Of a stretch of DNA of 64,000 bases, positions 18,658 to 26,819 are shown one piece after another. The notes under the pieces are model-generated. The model made no database searches. It saw only the letters and a program-made list of their open reading frames with translations, and was not told where the DNA came from. How positions within the stretch are numbered: position 1 is the stretch's first letter; each line of letters starts with the position of its first letter. This DNA comes from Bacteroidota bacterium. GTDB taxonomy: Bacteria; Bacteroidota; Bacteroidia; UKL13-3. Where the stretch lies: NCBI GenBank assembly GCA_027487835.1, contig JAIYCU010000020.1, positions 74,970 through 138,969 on the forward strand, given 5' to 3'. The position numbers and the translations under genes were made by a program.

Positions 18658-19721
18658 TCTTCTTTGATTAAAGCGGCTTCATGCTTTTTATTGGCCAACT
18701 GACCACAAGCGGCATCAATGTCTTTTCCTCTGCTTCTTCTTACTTTGGCAACCACGCCATTTTTTTCCAAGTATTGACAAAATTTATCAATCTTTTGGGA
18801 GTCTGCTTTTTCAAATTGCCCATCGCCTGTAGGGTTGTATTCAATTATATTAACTTTACTGGGCACCAGTTTGCAGAATTGCAATAACTCTTTGGCATCT
18901 TCTAAACTTTCGTTAAAATCTTTAAAGGCAATGTATTCAAAGGTTACACGCTTTTTAGTTTTCTTATAAAAGTATTGCAAGGCTTCACCTACCGCTTTTA
19001 AATTATTGCTTTCATTAATGGGCATTATCATATTACGTTTGGTATCATTGGCCGCATGTAAACTTAAGGCTAGGTTGAACCGAACATTATCGTCAGCTAG
19101 TTTTTTTATCATTTTCGCAATCCCGGCAGTAGAGACGGTAATGCGCTCAGCACTCATCCCTAAACCTTCTGGCGAAGTGATTTTTTCTATGCCCTTTAAT
19201 ACATTCGCATAATTAAGCAGGGGCTCACCCATTCCCATAAACACAATATTGGTTAAAGGATTTTGGTAATGATGTTGTGCCCAATTTCTAATATGCACCA
19301 CTTGGTCGTAAATTTCATCTGGCGAAAGATTACGTTCTCTCTCTAATTTGCCTGTGGCGCAAAATCTGCAAGTAAGGCTGCAACCTACTTGAGAAGAAAC
19401 ACAAGCCGTCATTCTATCATCTGCGGGAATAAGCACCCCTTCTACCAATTTGTTATCGTAAAGCTTGAACCCACTTTTGATGGTGCCGTCATTGCTTACT
19501 TGTTTGTCTACCACCTCAACTGCATGAATAGCATAATTGGCTTCTAGCCAATTTCTGGTTTCTAGGTTAAGGTTGCTCATTTGCTCAAAGCTTAGTGCAC
19601 TCTTTTTCCATAACCATTCATACACTTGTTGTCCCCTAAAGGCTTTATCACCTTTAGCTACAAAGGCAGTTTTTAACTGGTCTAAGGTTAAACTTCTAAT
19701 ATCTGTTTTTTGCAGCTCCAT
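18654..19721 (-). CDS. rlmN: 23S rRNA (adenine-2503-C2)/tRNA (A37-C2) methyltransferase RlmN
   Basis: The 355-residue radical-SAM enzyme has the CxxxCxxC cluster in VGCSLTCRFCATG, NIVFMGMGEPLLNYANV, the RITVSTAGI block, SLHAANDTKRNMIMPINE and the resolving cysteine in the C-terminal KDIDAACGQLA. It methylates A2503 of 23S rRNA and, in E. coli, A37 of some tRNAs. The gene follows the YHYH gene with 48 bases between and is probably transcribed separately. A shortened form of the genome word (GGTTGAACCGAA) is at 19073-19084. Confidence 0.97.
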   Translation of the reverse strand: MELQKTDIRSLTLDQLKTAFVAKGDKAFRGQQVYEWLWKKSALSFEQMSNLNLETRNWLEANYAIHAVEVVDKQVSNDGTIKSGFKLYDNKLVEGVLIPADDRMTACVSSQVGCSLTCRFCATGKLERERNLSPDEIYDQVVHIRNWAQHHYQNPLTNIVFMGMGEPLLNYANVLKGIEKITSPEGLGMSAERITVSTAGIAKMIKKLADDNVRFNLALSLHAANDTKRNMIMPINESNNLKAVGEALQYFYKKTKKRVTFEYIAFKDFNESLEDAKELLQFCKLVPSKVNIIEYNPTGDGQFEKADSQKIDKFCQYLEKNGVVAKVRRSRGKDIDAACGQLANKKHEAALIKED

Positions 19722-19769
19722 TGCCGCAAAGATAGAAATATTGGCTTGTGGTTTAATTTTTTTATATCC

Positions 19770-21143
19770 TTACTTTACAATGCTCACTTTACGGGTTTCA
19801 CTAAAGCCTTCATTGAATAGTTTTACAAGGTAATTGCCAGCATAAAGCGCTTCTACATCAAAATAGGCAATGGTTTGTCCCTTTAGTATCTTAGTTTCCA
19901 TGATTAATTTACCTTGCATGTCATATAATGCTGCATTGATATCTTGACTCACTAATCCCATTACTTGTATGGCAATTAAATCTGAGCTTGGATTTGGAAA
20001 TACATTAATAACAGTTTGGCTTAACTTACTTTCATTTAACGCGGTGGCTGGCACGTAAGTTTGGGTTGTTTCTGTTACGCTAGTAACTTTGGCAACTACT
20101 TTATTTCCATAATAGGTTGGTCCAATAATATAAGGGTATGTAGAGTTATGGAAGGCATCTACGGTGGCAAAATAACAATAGATTCCTTTTGGATATTCTG
20201 GTGTTACACAAAATCTACCATTATGAATATCTAAATAACTTTCATCTCCTGTATTGCTCACAAATTCGTAGTCTTCTCTAAAATATCCAATTGGGTAAGT
20301 TGCACTTACTGCAGGGCCATCGCTTACATCGATATTACCTGCATGATGGGTTCTTACGGTAATATTTCTTAATTGATAGCTAGATTTCATCCGCACTATC
20401 CCTCCTGTTCCATCTGCTTTTGCAAAACCATAAGCGCCATAAACTGGAAAACCATCGTAAGCAAAACCAATTAAAGGTGAATGTTGCGCAGGATTAATTG
20501 CGTATAATCCATCTGCATCATATAAATTACAAATGGTTGAAAGCACTTTTAAATCTAAATCAAAGGCGCTTGGGTTTTGATGATGATGATAATTGGTGCC
20601 AGCTGGATGCCCTTTTGCGCAGTCAAATCCAGCACGCTCAGCAACAATTGCATCTCTGTTCCAACTTTGAACGGCAGTAGGGCCGCCTGGGCAAGGTGGA
20701 TTTCCCGGACCCCCACAAAGTGCGTTGGTGCTAAGATTCCATGCCACGCCATCTCTATAATCAAACATGGCTACGCCATTAATAAATATCCCAATATTAC
20801 CTGCATTGGTTGTTGTTAAAGTACCTGTATTTTGGGTAGGGAATAAAGGAAACTTGAAAATTGCATTTTGATTACCTGCATTATTAGTATTGCCATCACC
20901 TGTAAAAGGGCCTACTTTATAAGCTGGAATTCCTGTTGCGTTTACATACACAAAAGTGTCGGAATAACGCACCATTTGGCAATTTACCAAAATGTTATTG
21001 GCAATGGGGGTAGGATTTCCTGCCTTGTAATAAAAGCCAGTTTCTGTGTTGTTTTGAAGCCAACTGGTAATGGCCGGATTGGTTTGTGTGGCGCCTTTTA
21101 AGCTAATAAGCATTAAGAGGGCAAGGCTAAAGTTTTTTATCAT
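19770..21143 (-). CDS. YHYH-domain protein with T9SS sorting tail
   Basis: The 457-residue protein has a signal peptide (MIKNFSLALLMLISLKGATQ), a YHYH domain (PF14240 type; AGTNYHHHQNPSAFDL and SPLIGFAYDGFPVYGAYG), and a C-terminal T9SS sorting domain (INVFPNPSSDLIAIQ ... GNYLVKLF). The histidine triplet could bind metal. It is the last gene behind the MauG/MbnH-like gene (33 bases), so it is probably the sixth gene of that operon. Function is unknown. Copper binding or electron transfer is suggested only by the neighbours. Confidence 0.85.
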   Translation of the reverse strand: MIKNFSLALLMLISLKGATQTNPAITSWLQNNTETGFYYKAGNPTPIANNILVNCQMVRYSDTFVYVNATGIPAYKVGPFTGDGNTNNAGNQNAIFKFPLFPTQNTGTLTTTNAGNIGIFINGVAMFDYRDGVAWNLSTNALCGGPGNPPCPGGPTAVQSWNRDAIVAERAGFDCAKGHPAGTNYHHHQNPSAFDLDLKVLSTICNLYDADGLYAINPAQHSPLIGFAYDGFPVYGAYGFAKADGTGGIVRMKSSYQLRNITVRTHHAGNIDVSDGPAVSATYPIGYFREDYEFVSNTGDESYLDIHNGRFCVTPEYPKGIYCYFATVDAFHNSTYPYIIGPTYYGNKVVAKVTSVTETTQTYVPATALNESKLSQTVINVFPNPSSDLIAIQVMGLVSQDINAALYDMQGKLIMETKILKGQTIAYFDVEALYAGNYLVKLFNEGFSETRKVSIVK

Positions 21144-21176
21144 TTTAAGCTTGGTTTGTTGTTGAGTTAGACGAGT

Positions 21177-22172
21177 TTAATCTTTGATTCCTTCGTTGGC
21201 TTCTAAAATTATTTTGGGGAATTGATGCCTTGGGTCAAACACAAACACCTTATCGTTTAAGGTTTGAAGAAAGGCAAGTAAATCTGATTTGTTATTTGAG
21301 GTTAAGGGAAACAACTTTTCATAATGCTTCAGTACTTCTCCTAATTTTTTAAAACGGCCATCATGCATATAAGGATAGGTATAGGTAAGGTTGCGCAAAC
21401 TTGGAACCTTAAAAAGAAAACTGTCTGCAGCTAGTTGGCTAATTCTAACTTTTCCTACATCCTGGAGCAATGAGTCGGGAGCTAAGCCATTATTTGCAAA
21501 TTCATAGGTAGAGAATAAGGGCGCTGGATGGCAAGTTTTGCAATATTGATTAAAAACGGCTAATCCCTTTTGTTCTTGTAGGCTAAACGTGTCTGTTCCT
21601 TGTATTACTTGATCAAATTTTGCATTGGCCGAAACTAGCGTGAGTTCAAATTGGGCAATGGCTTTAAGTAATTGTGCACTGCTTATCAAGGTATCACCAA
21701 AGGCTTGTTTAAAGGCGCTTTTGTAAAAGCTTGATTGCCTTAATTTGGTTAATACATCTGCTAAATTTTCTCCCATTTCTTTTGGATGGGTTATGGGTGC
21801 CAGCGATTGCACTTCGATGTGATTGATGGCTCCATCCCACATAAAAGATTTTTGCCAAGCAAGGTTAAACAAGGCTGGCGCATTTCGGTTTCCAATTTGG
21901 TCGTTAATGCCATGGCTCAAGGTATGGTCGGTATGCGCAAAAGCATTATAAGGTGAATGGCAAGAAGCGCAAGAAATACTATTGTCTTTAGATAAAATTG
22001 GGTCGTAAAATAAATACCTGCCCAATTGCACCTTTGCCATTTCTAATGGACGCTCTTTAAAATTAAAAGCTGGTTTTGGAAAATGCTGGGGTTGATGCCA
22101 AATTTTATCGGGCAATTTAGCCGCCAGAAAAACCATCAATATAAGTACCCCTAAAGTTAAGCCCCTTTTCAT
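21177..22172 (-). CDS. MauG/MbnH-like di-haem peroxidase
   Basis: The 331-residue protein starts with a signal or anchor (MKRGLTLGVLILMVFLAA) and has two haem c sites, CASCH (C68, C71, H72) and CKTCH (C211, C214, H215). The motifs LGRYLFYDPILSKDNSISC, GNRNAPALFNLAWQ and TYPYMHDGRFKKLGEVLKHYE are those of bacterial cytochrome c peroxidase/MauG proteins. Next to an MbnP homologue, the MbnH role is the best guess: in the known pair MbnH oxidises a tryptophan of MbnP to kynurenine, making a copper site. A plain periplasmic peroxidase is the alternative. Start overlaps the MbnP-like stop (ATGA). Confidence 0.88.
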   Translation of the reverse strand: MKRGLTLGVLILMVFLAAKLPDKIWHQPQHFPKPAFNFKERPLEMAKVQLGRYLFYDPILSKDNSISCASCHSPYNAFAHTDHTLSHGINDQIGNRNAPALFNLAWQKSFMWDGAINHIEVQSLAPITHPKEMGENLADVLTKLRQSSFYKSAFKQAFGDTLISSAQLLKAIAQFELTLVSANAKFDQVIQGTDTFSLQEQKGLAVFNQYCKTCHPAPLFSTYEFANNGLAPDSLLQDVGKVRISQLAADSFLFKVPSLRNLTYTYPYMHDGRFKKLGEVLKHYEKLFPLTSNNKSDLLAFLQTLNDKVFVFDPRHQFPKIILEANEGIKD

Positions 22173-22843
22173 TTGGCTAAAATTTTAAAGGCATTGGCAA
22201 GTTGCTTGCTAAGTATGAGTGCTTCGGGCTTTGGACTCATCACCTGATTTTGTGGGAGTGCGAGGGCACTGCTTATCAAATTTGTTAAGTCAATGCCAAT
22301 GCTTAGGGTGTCGGTTTGAACCAAACTCAGTTGCAGCTTTTGCAGCGTGTTGAATGGTTGTTTGTACCCACCTAAATGTAAAATCAGTTCTGTTTTTTGA
22401 GCTTCTTTTGAATAAAGCGTAGCTTCAATTTTTGCATGTATGTAACCACTTTGCCAAGTCCAGTACATTCCCAAGCTAGGGTCTAAGGCACCAGACAAAG
22501 CACCTGAAACGGTGGTGGCCGAATCTACACCTAGCTCAAAGCTAATTCTGTCAAATGTTTTTTTATTGGCTAACCCAATGAGTTGTGAAGTGCTTTCCTC
22601 GAAGTTAAGAAGGTAATGCGTTTCTGGGGCACTTGCCACTAAAACTTCCCCTTTAAAAAATTGAATGTGTCCTATGTAAAATTTTAAGGATTGAAAAGAA
22701 ATGCTATCCTTAAGATAGGGGTAGGTTTGGCTTGGTTCAACCTGAAATTGATTAAAAATTGGTACAAACTTTATGTACAGACTGTCTTGCGCTTTTATTG
22801 AAGCACTGGTAAAGAGCAGCCATATACAAACTAGTTTTTTCAT
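22169..22843 (-). CDS. MbnP-like copper-binding protein
   Basis: The 224-residue protein has a signal peptide (residues 1-18) and the family core FQSLKFYIGHIQFF, FELGVDSATTVSGALSGALDPSLGMYWTWQSGYIHAKIE. The tryptophans W128 and W130 lie in the conserved block where the modified residue of MbnP proteins is expected. MbnP is a periplasmic or outer-membrane copper protein whose partner MbnH is encoded next door. It overlaps both neighbours by ATGA. An exact genome word lies in the coding sequence. Confidence 0.88.
   Translation of the reverse strand: MKKLVCIWLLFTSASIKAQDSLYIKFVPIFNQFQVEPSQTYPYLKDSISFQSLKFYIGHIQFFKGEVLVASAPETHYLLNFEESTSQLIGLANKKTFDRISFELGVDSATTVSGALSGALDPSLGMYWTWQSGYIHAKIEATLYSKEAQKTELILHLGGYKQPFNTLQKLQLSLVQTDTLSIGIDLTNLISSALALPQNQVMSPKPEALILSKQLANAFKILAK
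22313..22322 (-). repeat. GGTTCAAACC word, copy 6 (mbnP-like gene, LVQT frame)
   Basis: Exact match followed by GA on the sense (minus) strand, encoding Val-Gln-Thr. A shorter variant, GGTTCAACC, lies at 22734-22742 in the same gene. Confidence 0.9.
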
Positions 22844-23301
22844 GGTTTAGGATGCTTGCCTGGATGGTTTGAAGGGAAGATTTTGAGAATTTCTTTGCTA
22901 AAGGCTTCATAACTGCTTAATTGCTCAGGCTTGCAGAGTTTTTTGATATCAATAAAATGTTTATAATGGATTTCCTCAACTTGTGCTTGAAGGTTGGCTA
23001 TACCCGACAGGTAAATAGTTTTTAGGCTGTCATTTTCTGAATTTAACTGCTGGTATAAAGCCAGTTTTTGATTGCGAATGGCTTCGTTTTTTTCTCTAAT
23101 TTGTTTCCTATGCTCATCAATTAATTCTTCGTAAGCACTTATTTGTTGTTCATCAAAATGTAGTTTTTCTATGACCAGTTTTTTGGGACCATCAGGGTTA
23201 AAGCCTCTATTCTTTGTAAGTTGAAACGCATAGTATACCACCAATAAATTGCTAAAGAATAAGGCAACAATAAGCACTTGTAGAAATTTTATTTTATTCA
23301 T
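22840..23301 (-). CDS. Spy/CpxP/CnrX-like periplasmic sensor protein, membrane tethered
   Basis: About 153 residues from the start MNKIKFLQVLIVALFFSNLLVVYYAF at 23301 (an upstream in-frame ATG at 23337 is less likely). One membrane segment (about residues 5-25) is followed by a charged, helical periplasmic domain (EKLHFDEQQISAYEELIDEHRKQIREKNEAIRNQK) ending in PSNHPGKHPKP. This resembles the four-helix Spy/CnrX (heavy-metal resistance) family. CnrX is the metal sensor that controls an anti-sigma factor. Its place between the sigma/anti-sigma pair and the MbnP-like gene supports a similar role. Overlaps upstream gene by eight bases and downstream by ATGA. Confidence 0.75.
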   Translation of the reverse strand: MNKIKFLQVLIVALFFSNLLVVYYAFQLTKNRGFNPDGPKKLVIEKLHFDEQQISAYEELIDEHRKQIREKNEAIRNQKLALYQQLNSENDSLKTIYLSGIANLQAQVEEIHYKHFIDIKKLCKPEQLSSYEAFSKEILKIFPSNHPGKHPKP

Positions 23302-23584
23302 GGTACAAGTTGTTTTGTGTTTGACCCACCAATTCAACCATCGCTTTGTTTTTGCGCTGTGTATTGCTTTGATAAATAAAATATCCCTCCATGCATATAA
23401 TTCCTATGAATAAACTAGCTGCAATGCCAACATAGGTAATTGATACTTTTTGAAAATTGACTTTTTGTTGATTGACTTTTTGCATTATTTTACCAGCAAG
23501 AGCAGCCGGAGGGTCTACCTTTTGAATGGTTTGTAATAATGCCAATGGATCGTTCATTGCTACTTTAGACGATTTATTTTTCAT
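23294..23584 (-). CDS. small single-pass membrane protein, probable anti-sigma factor
   Basis: The 96-residue protein has a short cytoplasmic segment (MNDPLALLQTIQKVDPPAALAGKIMQKV), one membrane helix (about residues 49-70, ITYVGIAASLFIGIICMEG), and a short outer tail. No zinc anti-sigma motif is seen. Size and shape recall CnrY (about 95 residues), the anti-sigma factor of the CnrYXH system. It overlaps the sigma gene by 11 bases, so they are coupled. Start at 23584 gives a leader of nine extra residues; MNDPLA at 23557 is possible. Confidence 0.65.
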   Translation of the reverse strand: MKNKSSKVAMNDPLALLQTIQKVDPPAALAGKIMQKVNQQKVNFQKVSITYVGIAASLFIGIICMEGYFIYQSNTQRKNKAMVELVGQTQNNLYHE

Positions 23585-24110
23585 TTTCCTTCGTAGTATT
23601 TAAAATTTGATGGAGGTTTTTCTTTGCTCTTTGGAAAAGCGACTCAACCGCTTTGGTTCTTAGGTCCATTATTTCTGCTACTTCTTGTTGTTTGAGTTGC
23701 TCAATTTTTAGAAGCACCAATACCGTTTTTTGTTGGGCAGGAAGCTTATCAATTGCCTTTAAAACCCTTTGCAAGCCTTCCTTTTGCTCTAAAAGAATAC
23801 CGGGGTGTTGACTGTTTTTTTGTAGAGAGTCGTTTGCTAGCGGGGCATCTGTAGAAATGCCAAAGAAAGTTTTAAAGAGCTTGAATTTTTTTGATTTTAA
23901 AAAATCTAATGAGGTATTGATGGTAATTCTATAAATCCAGGTTTTGAGTTGTGCATTTCCTTCAAACTGCTCAATTTTATCATAAACCTTTAAAAAAACA
24001 TCTTGGGTAATTTCTTCTGCATCTGCCGGTATTTGCACATAGTTCAAGGCTAGGTTATAAACCTGCTTTTGATAACTAAGCACGATGTCTTTAAAATTGG
24101 CAGGACTCAA
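23574..24110 (-). CDS. ECF-family RNA polymerase sigma factor
   Basis: The 178-residue protein has sigma region 2 (DAEEITQDVFLKVYDKIEQF, LKTWIYRITINTSLDFLKS) and region 4 (LPAQQKTVLVLLKIEQLKQQEVAEIMDLRTKAVESLFQRAKKNL). It heads a five- or six-gene minus-strand operon. ECF sigma factors usually drive their own operon, but I could not recognise a matching promoter upstream. The likely partner inhibitor is the next gene. Confidence 0.93.
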   Translation of the reverse strand: MSPANFKDIVLSYQKQVYNLALNYVQIPADAEEITQDVFLKVYDKIEQFEGNAQLKTWIYRITINTSLDFLKSKKFKLFKTFFGISTDAPLANDSLQKNSQHPGILLEQKEGLQRVLKAIDKLPAQQKTVLVLLKIEQLKQQEVAEIMDLRTKAVESLFQRAKKNLHQILNTTKENEK

Positions 24111-24218
24111 AAAATTGACAAATTAAGGTGTCAAATAAACAATAAAGGAATTGGATTAAGAAGTGTCTTGCTTTTAAAGGGTGCTCAACCATAGCTTAAA
24201 CAGCGCTTGTATTTATTG

Positions 24219-24226
24219 TACTTTTG
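24219..24226 (+). promoter_or_regulatory. possible -7 box for the DUF3109 gene
   Basis: TACTTTTG fits TAnnTTTG exactly, 47 bases before the ATG at 24273. No TTG at the usual spacing is seen upstream, so support is partial. Confidence 0.35.
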
Positions 24227-24272
24227 GTTGGACGATTATTTTTATCTGCAATTTTTTTAGTAATCTTGAGGA

Positions 24273-24857
24273 ATGGTAATAATAGGCAATACCTTAATTT
24301 CAGAAGATATATTCGACCAAGAATTTATATGCAATTTGGCGGCTTGTAAAGGCGCTTGTTGTGTAGAAGGAGATTCTGGTGCACCTGTTACACTGGATGA
24401 AAAAGCAAAAATTGAAAGCGAATTAGAGAAAATAAAGCCTTATTTAACCAGCGCTTCCTTAGCAGCTATCGAAAAAACAGCTTCTTTTGAAAAAGACGAG
24501 GACAACGAATGGGTAACTACTTGTTTACCGAGTGGGGAGTGTAATTTTAGTTTTAGGAATGAGAGTGGGGTATTAAGTTGTGGTATCGAGCAAAGTTTTT
24601 TAGCGGGTGAATCTAAGATTAGAAAACCCATTTCATGTTATTTATACCCCATTCGGGTAAGTAAAGTAGGCGATTACGAAGCCTTAAACTACCACAAATG
24701 GGATATTTGCAGTGCCGCTTGTAGCTTAGGCAAACAAGAAAAAGTGGCGGTATACAAATTCTTAAAAGGGCCTTTAATTGATAGATTTGGGGAAGTTTGG
24801 TACCAAGAACTTTGCGAAGTAGCAGAGGCCTTTAAAAATTCTGGAATAGGGGAGTAG
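24273..24857 (+). CDS. DUF3109 family cysteine-rich protein
   Basis: The 194-residue protein starts MVIIGNTLISEDIFDQEFICNLAACKGACCVEGDSGAPVT, the classic DUF3109 opening, and carries further cysteines in CLPSGEC, SCYLYPIRV and DICSAACSLG. The cysteine pattern suggests a zinc or iron-sulfur site as in YkgJ-like proteins. Function unknown; cytoplasmic. It is followed by a 483-base gap that holds the 21-bp repeat array. Confidence 0.9.
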   Translation: MVIIGNTLISEDIFDQEFICNLAACKGACCVEGDSGAPVTLDEKAKIESELEKIKPYLTSASLAAIEKTASFEKDEDNEWVTTCLPSGECNFSFRNESGVLSCGIEQSFLAGESKIRKPISCYLYPIRVSKVGDYEALNYHKWDICSAACSLGKQEKVAVYKFLKGPLIDRFGEVWYQELCEVAEAFKNSGIGE

Positions 24858-24952
24858 GGGGCAATTAAGGATTTTCATAGTGTAGCTTTTAAACCCTCAA
24901 AGGCTGAATTCATTCAATCTGTGTTTTAGATGAAATTATGGGCACTTGGCGC

Positions 24953-25310
24953 CTTACATAAGACAAATTTTGTCTTATGTATGACTTGCGGAGCCTTATT
25001 GATGATAAATTTTGCCTTATTGATGCCTCGCCGAGTCTTATTGATGACAAATTTTGTCTTATTTATGACTTGCGGAGTCTTATTGATGACAAATTTTGTC
25101 TTATTGATGACTTGCGGAGCCTTATTGATGACAAATTTTGCCTTATTGATGACTTGCGTAGTCTTATTGATGATAAATTTTGTCTTATTGATGACAAATT
25201 TTTTCTTATTGATGACTTGCGGAGCCTTATTGATGATAAATTTTGTCTTATTGATGACTTGCGGAGTCTTATGGAAGGCAAATTTTGCCTTATTGGTCGC
25301 CGAGCGAAGT
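24953..25310. repeat. alternating 21-bp tandem repeat array (about 17 units)
   Basis: Units of exactly 21 bases run from 24953. Sixteen clear units end at 25288 and a degenerate one follows to about 25310. Type A is like CTTATTGATGACAAATTTTGT and type B like CTTATTGATGACTTGCGGAGT. They alternate A-B to give a 42-bp higher-order repeat, except that two A units stand side by side at 25163-25204. The A units carry a small inverted repeat (GACAAA-T-TTTGTC). The first is part of a longer one with 13-bp arms (24955-24981), and the last (GGCAAA-T-TTTGCC) keeps pairing with changed bases. Because 21 is a multiple of three, several frames stay open on both strands; I do not call a gene from that. Confidence 0.9.
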
Positions 25311-25337
25311 TGAGGCGCTGTTTTTCTCCTATCTTTG
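25310..25337 (+). promoter_or_regulatory. nnr promoter at the edge of the repeat array
   Basis: TTG (25310-25312), 17 bases, then TATCTTTG (25330-25337), a full match to TTG-N17-TAnnTTTG. Two possible ATG codons lie at 25341 and 25344, so the message would be nearly leaderless. Confidence 0.65.
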
Positions 25338-25340
25338 GAT

Positions 25341-26819
25341 ATGATGCAAGTACTTAGCAATGCCCAAATTTTAGCCTGGGATGCTTATACCATTTCCCAC
25401 GAACCCATACTTTCAATTGATTTAATGGAAAGGGCTTCTCATGCTTTTGTGCAGGAATTTATTAAGCTCCTTCTGCCACAAAAAGAATTACAACCACGCA
25501 TTGGAGTTTTTTGTGGACAAGGCAATAATGGCGGAGATGGGCTGGCAATTGCCCGTTTGCTTCACCAACAAGGGGTTTCTGTGCAGGTAGTTTTATTAAA
25601 ACTTAAATCTCAAGGTACCCCAGAACAAGAGATTAATTTAAAGCGTATACAAGAACTTTCCATTCCAATCATTTGGCTCGAAAATGAACAAACACTAAAT
25701 TCAATACCCTATTTCGACTATATTATTGAGGCTCTTTTTGGCATTGGAATTAACAAACCTTTGCAAGGTTTAGCCCTTCAAACGCTTACTTATTTAAATT
25801 CACTTCCCGCTATAAAAGTTGCCGTAGATGTGCCAAGCCCGCAACTAAAAGTTGCCTTTACTTTTACGTTTGAAGTCTTAAAATATAGCCTGCTTTTTGC
25901 CGAAACTGGCGCCAATGCAGGTAAAGTAAAGGTAATCCCTATTGGCTTGCATCCAAGGTATTTAAGCACCTTGGAAAAGGGAGATTCATTTTTTAATACT
26001 TTTGAAACGCCCAATCATTCCATTAACAGTCAATTTGCTATGAAGTGGGAAAAGGGACATGCCTTGCTTATCGGCGGCTCTTTAGGCATGATAGGGGCAA
26101 TTACCCTATCAAGTAAAGCTGCCCTAAGTTCTTTCTGTGGCATGGTGAGTGTATATGTGCCCAAGCATGCAAATAATATCATTCAAATTGGATTTCCGGA
26201 GGCTTTGGTTCAAACCGACCCACACGATAATATTATTACCTGTTTTCCTTCTACCAAAGCGTATAAAGCCATAGGCATCGGACCCGGTTTAGGCAGAGAC
26301 CCTGAAACGCAAAATGCCTTGAAAGATTTTTTATTGCACTGTGATAAGCCTTTGCTTATAGATGCAGATGCTTTAAATCTTTTGGCTAATATATTTCAAG
26401 TTGAACCTAATTTTGTTTTACCCAATAACTGCATCCTAACACCCCACCAAAAAGAATTTGATAGGTTGTTTGGAACGTCTGAAAATGGGGTGGAGCGCTT
26501 ACAAAAGCAAAGGGCATTTAGTAAAAAGTTAGGAATTGTTATTGTATTAAAGGGCGCTTATACTTCCATTTCTGATGCAAATGGTATTTGTTATTTTAAT
26601 ACCAATGGTCATCCTTTACTAGCCACAGCTGGCAGTGGCGATGTGCTAACTGGAATAATAACTGCATTATTGGCAAGTGGCGAAACGCCTATTATAGCGG
26701 CCAGAAAAGGTGTGTTTTTACATGCACAAGCAGCGCAACAATTAGCACAAAAAGGGCATAGGCAAATTATAGCAAGTACTCTTATTAGTGAGTTGGGCTT
26801 CCTTGCACCGATTCTGTAA
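25341..26819 (+). CDS. nnr: bifunctional NAD(P)H-hydrate epimerase / ADP-dependent dehydratase
   Basis: The ~492-residue protein repairs hydrated NADH/NADPH. The N-terminal YjeF epimerase domain (to about residue 215) shows VFCGQGNNGGDGLAIARLL and the C-terminal kinase-like dehydratase shows GPGLGRD, LIDADALNLL, LTPHQKEFDRL and the catalytic TAGSGDVLTGI. I choose ATG 25341 (MMQVLSNAQILAWD) since an earlier codon at 25335 lies within the -7 box. The last 35 bases overlap the convergent dipeptide epimerase gene. Confidence 0.94.
   Translation: MMQVLSNAQILAWDAYTISHEPILSIDLMERASHAFVQEFIKLLLPQKELQPRIGVFCGQGNNGGDGLAIARLLHQQGVSVQVVLLKLKSQGTPEQEINLKRIQELSIPIIWLENEQTLNSIPYFDYIIEALFGIGINKPLQGLALQTLTYLNSLPAIKVAVDVPSPQLKVAFTFTFEVLKYSLLFAETGANAGKVKVIPIGLHPRYLSTLEKGDSFFNTFETPNHSINSQFAMKWEKGHALLIGGSLGMIGAITLSSKAALSSFCGMVSVYVPKHANNIIQIGFPEALVQTDPHDNIITCFPSTKAYKAIGIGPGLGRDPETQNALKDFLLHCDKPLLIDADALNLLANIFQVEPNFVLPNNCILTPHQKEFDRLFGTSENGVERLQKQRAFSKKLGIVIVLKGAYTSISDANGICYFNTNGHPLLATAGSGDVLTGIITALLASGETPIIAARKGVFLHAQAAQQLAQKGHRQIIASTLISELGFLAPIL
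26207..26216 (+). repeat. GGTTCAAACC word, copy 7 (nnr, LVQT frame)
   Basis: Exact match in TTTGGTTCAAACCGA, encoding Val-Gln-Thr in the dehydratase domain. Confidence 0.9.

Noticed and set aside
19770-21143. plus-strand frames opposite the YHYH gene
   Set aside because: Several short frames exist, but the minus strand has signal peptide, YHYH domain and T9SS tail in one frame.
24953-25310. CRISPR array
   Set aside because: Units are contiguous without unique spacers, and no cas genes are near.
24926-25360. 144-codon minus-strand frame (INKTKFVINKAPQV repeats) and two plus-strand frames across the array
   Set aside because: The frames are open only because the repeat unit is 21 bases. They overlap each other and the nnr promoter, and show no ribosome site or known family.
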